Source of the DNA: Earliella scabrosa
Taxonomy: Eukaryota; Basidiomycota; Agaricomycetes; Polyporales; Polyporaceae
Assembly: GCA_022605405.1 (NCBI GenBank)
Contig: JABYQQ010000026.1
Coordinates: 496,001-560,000, forward strand
Length of the DNA: 64,000 nucleotides
Direction: 5' to 3'
The stretch's first letter is position 1; each line of letters begins with the position of its first letter. The notes beneath the pieces were generated by a model, which was not told the DNA's origin, searched no databases, and worked only from the letters and a program-made list of their open reading frames with translations. Positions 22,532 through 35,333 of this stretch are shown piece by piece. The position numbers and the translations under genes were made by a program.

Positions 22532-24294
22532 ATGTCTAACCTACTGAACGAAGACATTCTTTGCACGATCTACGAACACTTTGACCAAAGCTGGGATGGG
22601 ATTAACGTCAGTGCCAAACAGGAAGCGGAGAACCAGGAGGCGTTGGCACGGTCCGCTCGCGTCTGCAAGGCGTTCTATGAACCCAGCGTCCGCGTTCTAT
22701 GGAGGCGATTGGAAGCCCTGTTCCCGTTGCTGTGTCTTATTCCAACCTTCGCCATGATCAGGGCGTGCGAATACGAGTACATCTACGTGAGTGTCAATGA
22801 GTAACTGTTACTTGTGTCCAGACCCATGTGCTAGCACTGACACCTGTATACTCGTAGGGATTCTCCGACGACGAAGTCGCGCCAGAGGACTGGCAACGCT
22901 TCCAATATTATGCGACTCATGTACGGAGGCTCGACATCTCTGAATTGCCGGCCTCGTTCATGCGCGCGTCCTTCCGCCTGTGGTCCCTCGCACCCGAGGC
23001 ATGGACACGTTTGAGGACACTCACCGCCGGATCGCCGTTACTCCCCAATCTCCAAGAGTTGATCTGCAGCTGGACATCTCCCGAATCGACCGCCCAGATC
23101 CTGCTTACCATTGCATCTACTCTGCGACTCCTTGATATCCGTCTCCCTTGCTCATTTCCTCACGAAGAGGACCGGCGGGCAGTATGGGATGCATCTTATC
23201 AGATGTTCCTGTCCTCGGCGTTCTCCATAGCCCCAAACTTGACAACTCTCCATCTCCCTGCACACAAGAAATCCGCGGAAGTGCTTTGCTCGTCGATTGC
23301 GCATTTGCAACACTTGCGCGTTCTCGTGTTCAGTTCCATGGACACGATCAGTGTTGCTGCGCTACGCGCGCTATCAACATTACCTGCGTTGAAACGGATA
23401 TGCCTTGGCAGGATCGCGTGGACCGCACCAGTCGACCCTCCCATTGCTGAATTTCACAGCCTGGAAGAGCTCGAGATCGTCTCTCATCTTCAAGTTTCCA
23501 GCTACAACTTCTCCGAGATCTTCTCATCTTCGCGGCTGCGCAGCATCTACATCCGTAGCTACTCATGGGACCTCCTCCCCTGGTCGTTCCAGCGTACCTG
23601 CGACATGTGGGTCCATCGCTTCCCCTCTTTGACCTCCCTTAGTTGCTGTCTCTCGACATTCGTTGTTGAGGGTGTTGAGGGTGTAGCTAGCGCGCAGCCC
23701 ATCTCCCAGATCATTAAGCCGCTCTTCAAGACGCAGACCATCACTCACGTCACACTGTACCCTCTCTGGACGGGCTACTTCACAGTCTCCGAGGAGGACC
23801 TCTCACAGATCGCAACAGCGTGGCCTCGGCTCACGACCTTGGAGCTGGGATCCGACAGAGTGACCCGCAGGGTGGTTCCTATCGTCGAAGCCCATTCCGG
23901 CTCCCTCAGCGCTGGCGCACTCTCCATCATCGCGGCGCGATGCCCGCTCCTGCAAACCCTCCAACTCGGGTACGTCCAAATGCGCGACCCTGCGCTGGCG
24001 GACGCCGAACAGCAGGCCTCTGCCGCGTCTGAACACCGGCTGGAGAGACTCTGCATTGACCAGCTGGCGATAGACGCTGCGGACATCCCTCGCGTCGCCC
24101 GACTCGTGGACCGTCTGTTTCCGGATTTGCTCAGCCTGTCCGAGCGGGAGCGCGAGTTGATGGAGGGTGAAATACGGACACTGTGGGATGCAGTCGATGC
24201 GTGCCAGGTGGCCCGGCGGCGTCCTGGTAGAGGACTTCCGGGCTTGTTGGGTATGTACTGGAGAACCTTCAACTTCGTCGCTGTAGGGAGATGA
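22532..24294 (+). CDS. F-box/LRR protein 3 (563 aa)
   Basis: Exons 22532-22786 and 22858-24294, joined by a 71-nt GT-AG intron at the same position as in gene 2. The F-box (LLNEDILCTIYEHFD, ARSARVCKAFYEPSVRVLWRRLEALFPLL) precedes LRR-like repeats (LLPNLQELICSWTSPEST, APNLTTLHLP, STLPALKRICLGRI, FHSLEELEIV, CPLLQTLQLGYVQMRD). It has the same architecture as gene 2 but is much more diverged, so this duplication is older than the gene 1/gene 2 split. Presumed role: substrate adaptor of an SCF ubiquitin ligase; target unknown. Confidence 0.85.
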
Positions 24295-24351
24295 TCTAGC
24301 CCTCCTCGGTCGGGTTATTTGATACGGACGCTGGCCGTAAGCACAGTGACC

Positions 24352-24870
24352 TCAGTGCGTAGTATTTGAGCGGGTCCGAGGAGGTCCGAGGCTTTGGTAG
24401 CGCCCTCGGTAGCGCCTACGGCGCGCTTGCTCGAGAACCTCGTCACTGTCTCTGACATCATCTCTCTGAGACCCAGAGCTTGCTCCCTCCTCCTCCTCCT
24501 CCTCCTCCTCCTCCTCCTCCTCATGTACCTCAGGTTGATACATCATGCTCGATTCGTCACTGTCATTTCGACTGCTTGCTGTCATGCCGGAACTCGTAGT
24601 ATATCGACTCGATCGTTAATGCACGGCCCAAGCTCGCCATCACCTTCATTCAAATCATCGTCATCGTACAAACGGGAGCTATTTGTATGCGGGCGATATT
24701 GAGCTGGGAGTTTCAGGGCAGGAAGTCGAAGTGTGACTGTGTAAGAAGTGAGTTGCTGGATATCTGCCCGAGACAAATCGACCAGCATTCGTGACGACTG
24801 GTCTGAACGGCAGTCCTCCCTCCGTACAATCTCCCCAAGTTCCACTGTGTCCAAATGTACGGGATTACCT
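24352..24870 (-). other. Possible small minus-strand gene upstream of HET-A (uncertain)
   Basis: Two adjoining minus-strand frames look somewhat coding: one with EDCRSDQSSRMLVDLSRADI and an acidic stretch (LYDDDDLNEGDGELG), the next with an acidic Glu run encoded by the CCT microsatellite. A related stretch, DDCKSSPSSRMLDTLSKASI, can be read on the minus strand near 35985-36045, in the same position relative to HET copy C. Conservative replacements (E/D, R/K) favour coding on this strand. I cannot build a complete gene: no convincing start or intron is seen. It could equally be a conserved 5' region copied with the HET gene. Confidence 0.3.
24486..24521 (+). repeat. (CCT)12 microsatellite
   Basis: Twelve uninterrupted CCT units. 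On the minus strand they would encode a poly-Glu tract. Perfect trinucleotide runs of this length usually vary in number between individuals. Confidence 0.9.
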
Positions 24871-25088
24871 TGCTACTCCCGTGAAGACAAGAGGTTTCGG
24901 TCTACCGTGCGAGACCGGGTAGATGAAAGTGAGTAACAGCAAGTACCATAACAAACCTTGTGGCTGCGATCTAACCTAATCCTCGTCGTTCCCGCGTGGT
25001 AGTCGTGTGGTCGGCATGCCAATCGTCTGTACCATACTGTGGCTCTCGCTCTGGCCCTCCTGGCTCACATCGGAGTGCAGAGTTGAAC

Positions 25089-27909
25089 ATGAAACGCGGT
25101 ATGCAACAAGCTTTCGAATTTGTCCGTCGCGCGGTCCAATTGCGCCCCCGCCGATTCCGGTCTAGCGAAGACGAGGACAACCTGATTCGTGACACGGTGC
25201 GCACGTTTGCTCGCATCCACGGTACTACACAAGAGAATGGGAGAACGGCCTTCGTCGTCCTCATAAGCGTTCTCTTCCACCGATATTTCCTATCCATCCA
25301 TGCACAACCGCTCCCTCCCAAACCCCTGCTCGATGCTCTCGTTTGCTTGTGCGAGCACGGGATCGAGGCCGCTCAAGATGCCAACAAACCCGCCATCATA
25401 CATCTACTCATCCTGCTAGGGGAAGTGACAGAGACCGGCGAGCGCGGCAGCAATCAAGAGGGACGTGCTATCGCGTTCATTGAAGACTTCATCTCAACGT
25501 TGAAAGCTGCCTGGTATGTGGACAAGAGCATCCGAATGGAGAATGCGAGGTGGTCCCCCATGCCTTGGTCGGTTGCCTCGAGCTCAGCTGGGATCCCTCC
25601 GCCAAACGCGCAATTGGATGGTGAGTGTACGGCTTTTCGTCGGCGGGCTAACATCAATCAACTTTGTAGCAGATGCTGCATATTTACCGCCCTCAGAAGA
25701 TGGTCTTCTTTGTAACGATCACGTCCATTTTCCCCCCATCCTCTGGCTCGGCGGTGTCCACGACGGCCGTCCTCGAGCTACCTCGCTCAGCGCATACACC
25801 TGGGTCCGATTGCCGGCTGCAAGCTCTGGGATGCAACAGCTTGCTCTATGGCAGAGCGCGCTCACCTTCGGCATGCTCGAAATAATCTGCGGGAAGAAAG
25901 TCCCCGAAGCCCTGCTCTTGTCGCGTCAAGAGGATGGGCAGGTACTCCTGACTGACGCGAACATGTCCGCCGTTCTCTCACGATGGCTGTTCGCACTTCC
26001 GCATCCTTGCGCGGTGGAGGAATTGCACACCCGGGAGTGGGCGAACAGCGCCAGGGATATCCTCAACTGGGCACAGCATGCGATCGAGGAGCACGTCATG
26101 TTCAGCGAGAGAATGGTCTCCAGCGCTGCTGGGCTCACTCCAGACGAATTTGACGACATAATGTGGGGCCTTACCACCCTCTGCGACTTCCTGGACATGC
26201 TCCTCAAACTTGTGCGACGTGTCGTGCACAGGGAGACTGCTACGGATGAGTATGGGACTATCAACGAAGTCGCCGTTCAGAGGACCACCGACGCGTATAC
26301 GGGGCGAATGGTCGCCAACGGGTGGTGTCCGGCAGCGGTGCGATTGGTTCGATCCCCGCTCTGCATACTTGCGTATGCCACTACCTTTCCCCCGCCCACC
26401 ACAGACAGCTCAACAGTCGACCACGCTTCGTGCATCCCCGACCGGTGCGTCGCGCGGAACCTCGATCCCGCCGTATACAAGACCCAGCATGCACCCTCTT
26501 GCCAGAGCCTATCGTGCTCGTTCATCTGTCCACTCTTCGACAACGTGCGAAACCTCCTCTCGTCTGGCGCCATACCCGTGATTGTATTCGATGGCGACAC
26601 ACTCGCAGTTCGGGATGCAGCAGAAGAACCCTTCATCGCGATCTCCCACGTCTGGGCCGACGGGCTCGGGAGCACGACCGAAGTCGGACTCCCAACGTGC
26701 CAGCTCGAGCGCATCGCGGGCTACGCGCGGCAGCTCGTATCGAACGGCGCGTTCTGGGTCGACTCACTATGTGTCCCCGAGACTAGGGATCTGCGCAAGG
26801 CAGCGATCCGTCTCATGGCAGAGACCTATCGGCGCGCGGACGCAGTCGTCGTTTTCGATGCCGGCATACGACAGCGGTGTACAGCCGCAGCCCACCTCAA
26901 GGAGACCGCGCTGTGGATCGCCACGTCCGGCTGGATGCAGCGCGTGTGGACATTGCAGGAGGCGCTCCTCGCTCGGGAGCTGTACTTCGAAGCCGCGGAC
27001 GGGCTTCTATCGATGGCTCGTCTGCGCGGAGCACTCGATCATGCGAACGAGCTCGTCCCCTCCGTCCTTGGACCCTTTCCGCGCGAGCCGTTCACGCTCA
27101 TGTACAGCCATCCTTCGCTGACGAGGCTGATCCATCGCGCGGTCCGCAGAACCTCCTTCCAGGACGTCATCTCGCTCCTCAAGAGCCGGACGACGAGCAA
27201 GCCCGAGGACGAGAGCATCGCCATCGCAGGACTCCTTGGGGTGGACGTCGCGAAGCTGCTCGCAGAAGAAGACGCGGACACACGCATGCGAGCGCTCTTC
27301 CTCGAGCTCAAGACCCTTCCCGCAGGCATCCTCTTCAACGGCGCACCGAAGCTCCCCTTCCCCGGCTTCCGCTGGGCGCCGCGCTCGCTGTCTGCGGTGG
27401 GCTCTGTACGACGCATCCCAGGAACTGCAACCTGCACCGCGCGAGGCCTCACGACGGAAGGGAAGTTCCCGGTTATAGCATTAGGGTCCACACTACGTGT
27501 GGGCAGGTCGGCGGAGTATCCGGACGGCATCGCGATCTCCTTTCCGGGCAGCGACGTGCTGATCCTCATTAGCAATCTCCGGGACCTTGCGCCTGAGGTG
27601 CCATCGCTCATGAATGGGATCGTGAGCGTTCCTGGGGAGCTGCAGTCCTTCGCGGAGCCCGGGTGCGCAGACTCTGCGGTGTTGACGAGCCGCATCGCGA
27701 TGGCGGTCCACATCCCTCACCTCGTCTTTCCGCCGAATGCTCCTTCAACGGACGACGAGCCGATGGTGTGCGAGTGTCTGTTCTATCTGGGGCTTGCCGA
27801 GGTGCCGCCCCACATGAACGCAGACCGGAATGGCGAGGCTTGGGCCAAGAAGGTCGGAGGCATCGTGGTTGAAGGAAGGTTTATCTCGGTGCGGGTCACT
27901 GTCACTTGA
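25089..27909 (+). CDS. HET-domain protein A (about 922 aa)
   Basis: HET domains mediate heterokaryon incompatibility, a regulated cell death triggered on fusion of unlike mycelia. Exon 25089-25620 encodes a helical N-terminal domain ending in the family linker SPMPWSVASSSAGIPPP. A phase-1 intron (52 nt if the acceptor at 25672 is used) leads to exon 25673-27909. This starts with the WLGGVHDGRPRATSLSAYTW / ALTFGMLEIICGKKVPEALLL module. The HET core lies at about residues 495-640: FIAISHVWADGLGSTTEVGL, FWVDSLCVPETRDLRKA, ETYRRADAVVVFDAGI, RVWTLQEALLARELYF. TTSKPEDESIAIAGLLGVDVA follows, equivalent to the 'R..T.P.D..YA..GL' segment of other HET proteins. The frame is open throughout. A further 5' exon ending near 24927 (before GTGAGTAACAG) is possible, as other copies have a short first exon. 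Closest relative in the window: pseudogene C. Confidence 0.85.
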
Positions 27910-28587
27910 GCACTTCTTCAACATACGCTTCGTTATGGTATTCGCCACTACATATCCAATGCAAAGTGCCGAGGTTCTTGCCCCTGGATTCATTATGCGA
28001 ATGCACCCATTGGCGAACGACTCCTGCCCTCAGCGTCTGTTGTCTCCTCGGAACATATCATGATACTGACTGGGCATGTTGACAGATCATTGGGCTCAGA
28101 CCGGGGCACAAAACACGCTATCCACCGAGTCACTTCGCTACGCTCACAGCGACGTCACGGACCTCCCATTGAAGCGTATCGGCGCTGCCGAGGGCGTGTC
28201 GCGACCGAACGTACCCGATCCCATCCGCCTCAGCCGCTCGCGAGCCCTGCGATTCAATCACCTGTAGTAACATGAGGTTCCGCCTCATTCAATTCGGGCT
28301 CTCTACCGTTTGAACTTTGTCTCCTCGTGTTATCGGTCCTCGGATGTCAAACGCCGTGCGATGCGTTACTCCATCGATTCATCCTGACCAAGTCAAGTCG
28401 GGGTTCCAGACGGGGGAAAGCCAACAGTCCCGGCAAGTTCAAGATGAAGCTGCGTGTACACCTCCGGTGTGGATGAGGTGAGCTCTACTGCTGTCATCGA
28501 TTGGAATGACCGATATAAATACGCTTAGAGTCTTGGACAACTCTCGACACCCTTGCCCTCTTGTCATTCTGTCCTACAGCCATCCCC
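27910..28587. other. Intergenic; 5' region of HET-B with a TATA element
   Basis: No coding sequence supported. A TATA-like element (gatataaat, 28512-28520) lies about 70 bp upstream of the HET-B start codon and is a plausible core promoter. The remainder shows nothing recognisable. Confidence 0.55.
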
Positions 28588-31570
28588 ATGACTTCGATCG
28601 CTGGTGATGTGCGTACACTCTATACGCTCTCTCCACAATCAATTCACATGCAGCCATAGATTGAACTTGTCTTTGCGAAGGCCCTAGGCCCTTCCGTAGA
28701 GCCGACTGTCGGGGATCTGGATCCACTGTATCTCTTTCTCCGGGCAGCGTATGAGTTCAAGTTTGGTCAGAGCGGTAATCCGTCTCGATTCAAGATTGCT
28801 CTCCTGGCTCTGCTCGATGCGCTATTTGCAGAACATTTCCTGCTGCCACTCAATGCCCCTCCGCACCCGGTTACAGAGGAATCGCCTTTGTCCTTTGCTC
28901 AATGCCTCCTTTTCATGTGCAACCATGGTATTAAACAGGTCGTACGTGATCACCGCGACCAGTTCTTCCGGCTCATCGTTGGGCCGTTAGAGTTACTATA
29001 CAGTGTGACTTGGAGGACAGCACGCAACGACGGCCTTGGACACCCGGTGGAAGTCCGCGAATGCCTCTCATTTGTGAAACACTTTCTCGAGGAAATGGTG
29101 GTCGTGTGGCACAACACGCAAGTGCGTCTGAGCGACTGGACGCCTATGCCTTGGTCGACGAGGTCACGTCAAGAGGGGATACCTCCGCCGCCTGGATCAT
29201 TTGATGGTGAGTGATCATCGTATGTTTGGTACCTCTCTTACCAAGGGTGCATATCAAGATCATACTCCAAGTGCACCTCTACAGTTCGAAGAGGGTTGCC
29301 CGGCAGTTATTCGACTACGCCATGATCTCTTACACTTCCCAGACATGGTTTGGCTTGGTGGACCTCACAACGGATACTGTCGTTCCACTTCCCTCAGTGC
29401 GTACGTCTGGCTACGCCGAGCTACCATGAAGACTCGAAGAGACTGCATTGCGCTCTGGCAAAGCGCGCTATCCTTTGGCCTGTTAGAGATCATCACGGCC
29501 ATGCGAATCCCGGAGTCGCTCCTTCTATCGTCCCAGCCAGACGGAACGTTTGTCATGACCAGTGCGCGGGTGTCTGCGCTCATCTCGCATTGGCTGTTTG
29601 GACGGCCAGAAGCCCGGGGGAGTCCGTGGATCAAGCAATGGTACCATAACGCCGATGCCATGGTCAGATGGGCCCTGCAAGCAATCAACGAGGAGACGTT
29701 CACATCTATAGCCTACAACATGGCGGCAAGGGTGGACGATGAAGAAGACTCAGGCGCCCAAGGGGAGCGGCACGATGTTCTCGCGAGCTTGACCACACTC
29801 TCACATTGGCTCTACACCCTCTTGAATGTCTTCCGTGACGGGTGCAGCGCAGACGTTCAGCGGGCATGTGGCAGAGGGTCCATCTTCAACATCGACACCC
29901 AGTCTGCACATGATGCGCTCGACGTCTATCGGGTGAGGGTCCTGGCCAACGGCTGGTGCCCTTACAATTTGCCACTCTTCACCAATTTGAACACATTCTC
30001 GTATGCAAGCACTTTCCCAGCATTCAAACGGAGCCCAATCCAGGGCTCAGATCATCAAGCTTGCAATCCCGATCGCTGCATTGCATGGCACAACATCAAC
30101 ACCTCCGAGTACGTGACCCAACACGCGCCAACATGCTCCAATCCAACATCCTGCCCCTTCCTATCGCCATCGCTTCCTTGCATTCGCGCCCATCTCTCTT
30201 CCCGCCGAGTTCCAATCATGGTGTACGATGGCAAGACACTTAGCGTGCGCTGCGCGGACGACGGGCCCTACATCGCGGTCTCTCATGTCTGGGCGGACGG
30301 ACTGGGAAGCACGACCGAAGCCGGGCTTCCCGTATGTCAGATCGCGCGTATCGCGAAGTACGCCTGTCAGCTCGTTCCTGCCGGTGCCTTCTGGGTCGAC
30401 TCCCTATGCATTCCGAACCAAAAGGATCTCCGCAAGGTCGCCATCCAGCTCATGGCGGAGACATACCAAGGTGCCGATGCAGTCGTCGTGTTGGACGCTG
30501 GAATTCGTTCCCTCTGCGACTCTACCGCTCCTATCAAGGAGATCGCTTTTCGTATCGAGACGTCTGCTTGGATGCAGCGTATATGGACCCTCCAAGAGGC
30601 GCTCCTGGCTCGAGAGTTGTACTTCGAGACCAGGTCCGGCCTTTACTCCATGGCACAACTCAACGAAGAACGTCGCGGCAACCTCGCACGGATCCCATCC
30701 TCTCTGGGTATCACGATGCCTTCAGAACCTCTCTTAGAGTACTACATGCCCAACCTCCTGCTCTTCACGATAGCATGGGATCCAAGTCAACTGCGCACGT
30801 TTTGCCTGCTCGTCCACTTGCTGAACAAGCGCACCACCGCCAAACCAGAGGACGAGACGCTCGCGATTGCCGGGCTTCTAGGCGTAAACGTCTCAAAGTT
30901 ACTCGAAGAAGACGGGGCAGACGCACGCATGAAGGTCCTGCTCTCCGAAGTCAAGGTACTCCCGTTGAGTATTGTATTCACCGCTAACGGACCTACCGAG
31001 CAGCTCGCGCTCCCAGGCTTTCGATGGGCCCCACGGACTCTGACGGCGAACATCAAAGCCATCTCAAGTCCGACAGACACCGCTCAATGCACATCCGAGG
31101 GTCTGACAAGCGACGAAGAGCTGATAGTCATCCTACTCCCCCAGTCCAACGACAGCAATCCAGAACACAAGCCCTGCTGCGAGCAATGCGAGATGGACAT
31201 CGACAATGTGGCCGACAAGACGATGTACATGGCGCACGGTCGTGGGGATAGTGCACGTTGCCGCTATCACCCGAGGTGGAACGGATTGCTGGTCATCCCA
31301 AGGGAGCTTGCCGTGCCAGCGGAGTCATTCATCGAGCTCGCTGCCGTGGCCGTTCACATACCCCCCGAGGAATGGACTGCTTTGATTGCTCGTCGGGAAG
31401 GCACTTCGGGTGGACGCGCTATTGTATGCGAATATCTCTTCCCTGCGCGGCTCGGGCGGGTTGATAGCGTTACACGGGAGAAGATGCTTCGTGTTTTCAT
31501 GAAGGGAAGTACTCCCGTCTTTCCATTAGTTCAAGGAATGTTCCTGTCAGCGCGCGTTACTCTTACGTGA
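28588..31570 (+). CDS. HET-domain protein B (959 aa)
   Basis: Three exons: 28588-28608 (MTSIAGD only), 28660-29206 and 29259-31570. The introns are 51 and 52 nt, and the frame closes at 960 codons. The second exon is a helical N-terminal domain, poorly conserved in sequence but ending in the shared linker TPMPWSTRSRQEGIPPPPGSF. The third starts FPDMVWLGGPHNGYCRSTSL and ALSFGLLEIITAMRIPESLLL. The HET core is at about residues 525-670 (YIAVSHVWADGLGSTTEAGL, FWVDSLCIPNQKDLRKV, ETYQGADAVVVLDAGI), followed by TTAKPEDETLAIAGLLGVNVS. A cysteine-containing insertion (KPCCEQCEMDIDN) in the C-terminal domain is absent from the other copies. No lesions seen. Presumed allorecognition or cell-death effector; the trigger and partner are unknown. 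Confidence 0.88.
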
Positions 31571-31861
31571 AGCGTTCACTACGATGTGATTCCATTACCT
31601 ACTATCACATATGTACCCCTGCTATAGCTCCAGTCACTTCAAGCAGACAAATTCCTCTCCGTTCAGCATCCCATACTTACGTGCAGCACTACATAACCTA
31701 TCAGATTCCCTTTGACTCGTTCCTGGACACTACAGAAAGGAGGAGACAGGCCTATGTACTCCTGCGACGCGGACAGGCGACTCAAGGTAGCTATGTTCAC
31801 TCGAATCGGCAGCGAGGAGTTTCCAAACCGGAGTCGTCCTCAGCCTTTCGAGCGACATCGT
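31571..31861. other. Intergenic, no gene seen
   Basis: 3' flank of HET-B, up to the point where similarity to the 3' flank of the glutamate dehydrogenase gene begins (AAACATCAAG at 31862). Nothing recognisable. Confidence 0.5.
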
Positions 31862-34800
31862 AAACATCAAGTCCGCATGTTGATACTTCTCCCGATTCTA
31901 CCATGGTATACATACATGTGCACGATTACTGCTTCGTATTATAGTCTTCTTCCGAGTCCATGTCGTTCAACGCCCCCCATCCCTGAACCGTGGCAAAGAG
32001 GATACGCATCCGTGTGTTTTGGCACAAGAACACCAACTCGGATGAGCCGACGACGGCGACCTCCACAGCCTACGCAGCGAGCTCGCACGCAAAGTGGAAA
32101 AAGTCGACCGACGACGCGTTCACGCCGTACTTGTAGATCTGCAACGACAACAGTGCACATCAGCAACACGAACAGACAGTGACGCACGAAAGAGAAACCG
32201 GACGTACAAAGTGTGACGCGACCCAGCTCGAGAACAGCGCCCGCTGGTACGTGACCGGCAGCCGCTTCAACAGCGTATCGAGCCCGACCTTATCCACAAG
32301 CGTCTTGGGAATCGCGCGCCGCATGACCCCGCGCCGGCTCGGCTCGTCGTCGAATAGGTCCGAGTTCTCCAACTCCTCCTGGAGCTCGTTCAGCTCGCTC
32401 GACAGCTCGTCCGAGATCAGCGTCCGCGGCTTGGCGCCCTGCACCCGCGCGTGTTCGCGCCAGATGCACCCAAACTCGTTCGCCACGTTCTCGGTGATGA
32501 TCCGCTGGATGTCCCGCACGTAGCTCTCGTAGAATGGCGACGGCTTGCCGTCCATGAAGATTATGTTCTCCACGTACTCCTCTGACGAGAGACTGAGGCC
32601 GGCGAGGACCTCGAGCGATGAGCTGGTGACGCCGCCCTTGTTCGCGCTTGAGTCCTTGAAGAGGATGACCTTGCGCTTCTCGAGAAGCGCAAGGGCCTGT
32701 TGCGTGATGAAGAGATTCGCGCCTGTAACGATGTACTTGAAGTGCGGCTTGCCCTCGGCATCAAAGAGAGCAGAAATGCTCGAGATGTGTATAGCCGCCG
32801 GACTAGGGAATCATCGTCAATAACGACAGGGGAAATATAGGAATGTGAACTTACCGTCCACCACAGGGCACGAATAGGTCAGCCTTGAAGCGTAGGTGAG
32901 CGCCGTTGCGGAAATCAGTGCAGTCCAGCAGGACAACCTCTCCAGCTGCGAGGTGACGTCAGACGGTGAAAAGACCAAGATGTACAAGAACACTCACATG
33001 GCAACTTCACATCCTGGTCCTTGACCTTCACAAGGTAACCATCCTTGCTGAGCTTCGACATAGCCAAGAAGCCAACAGGCTTGCGCAGCTTCGCGAGCCG
33101 GATAAGCTCTTCGCGGTTGATCCCGTGAGAATCGTGGAGGACACTTCGACTTTTCAGAGATCAGGAGAATCTCGTCTGGGGGGCACGTCAGTGAAATTAG
33201 CTCGCAATGCATCACGAACAGCTAGAAGACGTACTGGAGCCAAGATCACCATCTGAGTAGACGAGCAGACATGGGTGAGCGATCAAGTACAGCAACCTAT
33301 ATGCGTCGAAAACACGCACCAGGACCGCCAGTCTGCACCTTCGTGATGTCCTTCTCACGAAGCCCAAGCTGCTTGTAGATGCCCAGCACGTACGGACGCA
33401 CCGACAGCGACGTCATGCCATACACGTCGTGCGGTACACCGTCAAGCAACTGTGCGCTCTTGCCAGTGGTGAACGACTTCCACCACGTCTCAGCGCCGCG
33501 GGCGCGAGCGTGCACTATAGGATCGCATAGATCAGCATTTACCGTGGCACAGGGATGTGAAAAGTTGTCACTCACTCGCTGCCCAGTCCATGAGATCGGC
33601 AGTACCATCTGTATGGCTCGTGAGTAAGCACCACTCAGGAATACTAATCGAGAAGACGAGGGCCGAAGAACAGCAGCTCGGGCTTGCCGTACAAGTCGAC
33701 AAGCTTCTCCTTAATGCCAGGCGTTTGACCAGGGATGAGGAGGTCAATGACGGCCTGTGAAACTTGGCTTAGCAGACCGCACGAACATAGAAGGAAAGTG
33801 CACTCACGTCGACATATTTCTCGAAGCATAACCTTGGGTTCTCGCCAAGCCTACCAACACATGAACACCCAATCGACCGACATCGAAAAAGTCTTCGAGA
33901 CACTTACGAGGGCAAGCTCGCTCCCTTCGCACCGCCTTCGGGAATGTCCTGGTTCTTGAGCGACTGTGTTGACGCAAGGGCGTAGTTCTCGTCGAAGCTG
34001 TCATCACAGGGACAGCAACTCGTCCACGATCAGCCGTACCCACAGAAAACGCTGGTTGATCGAGTGGTTCCTAAGCAAGCATGTCAGCATGCGCACAATT
34101 GATGGAGCGAAAGGCTGCCTACTCCCGGTTCCTGGACATGACGATACGGATACCGTCACGCGTGACGTCCTTGAAGCGAATGTGGAATAGCAGGGCCCTC
34201 CGGGCAGACCTGGACTACGAGTGTCGTTCAAACTTCGAAGAGCATTCAGCAGATTGGGGGGCACTAAGATCATCCGTTAGTACTTGTGTGGAGTTATCGT
34301 GCCTGAAGAGTCTGAGTCCTGTCGAGCCTTAGCCGAGGCGCGCATCAGTCGGGCTTACGCCCTCCTTCAACGCGCCATGCACTGGTGTCAGGTGAAGTGT
34401 CAGTGTCGCAGAAGGACTGGAGTGCAGTGTGCACCGTGGTGGTCATGCAAGTTGGTAACATTTGCTCAACATTTGCTCATGGTCGCAGTTTTGACGATCG
34501 CGACAAGAAAACAAGGCAGCAATGGAAGAGTGACAGTGTCACAAAGTGACGCCACGTGGAGGTGACGTGACGGTCACTTAGTACGTGATTTCTCCCCCTA
34601 AGACCTGTTCTACTTCGTAGTCCAGGAATCCACAGAACTCGCCACCTGCGAAGCCGTGAACATCTGACACGCGCGGGGGGTCCCGGCAGACAAACCACGT
34701 CCCGATGACGAAGAACATTCCATAGGGCTTCTTCGGGTATTCCACCTCAGGGAGGAAGTCCGGTGCTAGGCGGAAGGAGAGCGCTACCTTCGTCTTCAGG

Positions 34801-35333
34801 ACGTTCCTGGATACATAGCTGTCAGTCGGAGAGTACCTACAGACGGAGTAGTATGACGCACTTGTTGAAGATCAGGAAGCTCTCTACCACTTGCACCTCG
34901 TGCTTGTTTCGTCACAGTTCGCATGATTCCTTGCGTCCTGGGTTTGGCGCCCTGCACCCGCGCGTGCTCGCGCCAGATGCACCCAAACTCGTTCGCCGCG
35001 TTCTCGGTGATGATACGCTGGATGTCACGCACGTAACTCTTGTAGAACGGCGAGGGCTTGCCGTCCTTGAAGATCATGTTCTCCACGTGCTCCTCTGACG
35101 GCGAGAGACTGAGCTCGGCGAGGACCTCGAGCGACGAGCTGGTGACGCCACCCTTGCTCGCGCCAGGGTCCTCAAAGCACGCAATCCTGCGCTTCTCGAT
35201 AAGCAGACGGGCCTGATGCGCGATGAAGAGCTTTGCGCCCTGGACGATGCAGTTGAAGTGAGGCTTGCCGCCAGCGTCACAGAGGGCAGAGACGTTCGAG
35301 ATGCTGATAGCCTCCGGACTAGGCACACATCGT
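31862..35333 (-). pseudogene. Rearranged partial copy of the NAD-glutamate dehydrogenase gene
   Basis: From 31862 to about 34195 the sequence follows the intact gene from 42894 to about 45236, introns included, covering the C-terminal half and its 3' flank. Exonic sequence is damaged; for example the codons for IAIIDGSG (intact gene near 44180) are lost at about 33145. About 430 bp of unrelated DNA follows (34196-34620). Then 34620-34925 matches about 45230-45560, and at about 34925 the match jumps to the C-terminal coding region, so 34930-35333 repeats about 43460-43860. It is therefore a segmental copy with an internal re-duplication. No 5' half or promoter is present, so an active enzyme is not possible. 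Conserved remnants include SPFYESYVRDIQRIITEN and RRAIPKTLVDKVGLDTLLKR. Confidence 0.85.

Noticed and set aside
27500..27872. Other-frame Arg-rich frames in the HET-A exon
   Set aside because: GC-rich coding exons in this genome give long open frames in several frames; only the HET frame has conserved motifs.
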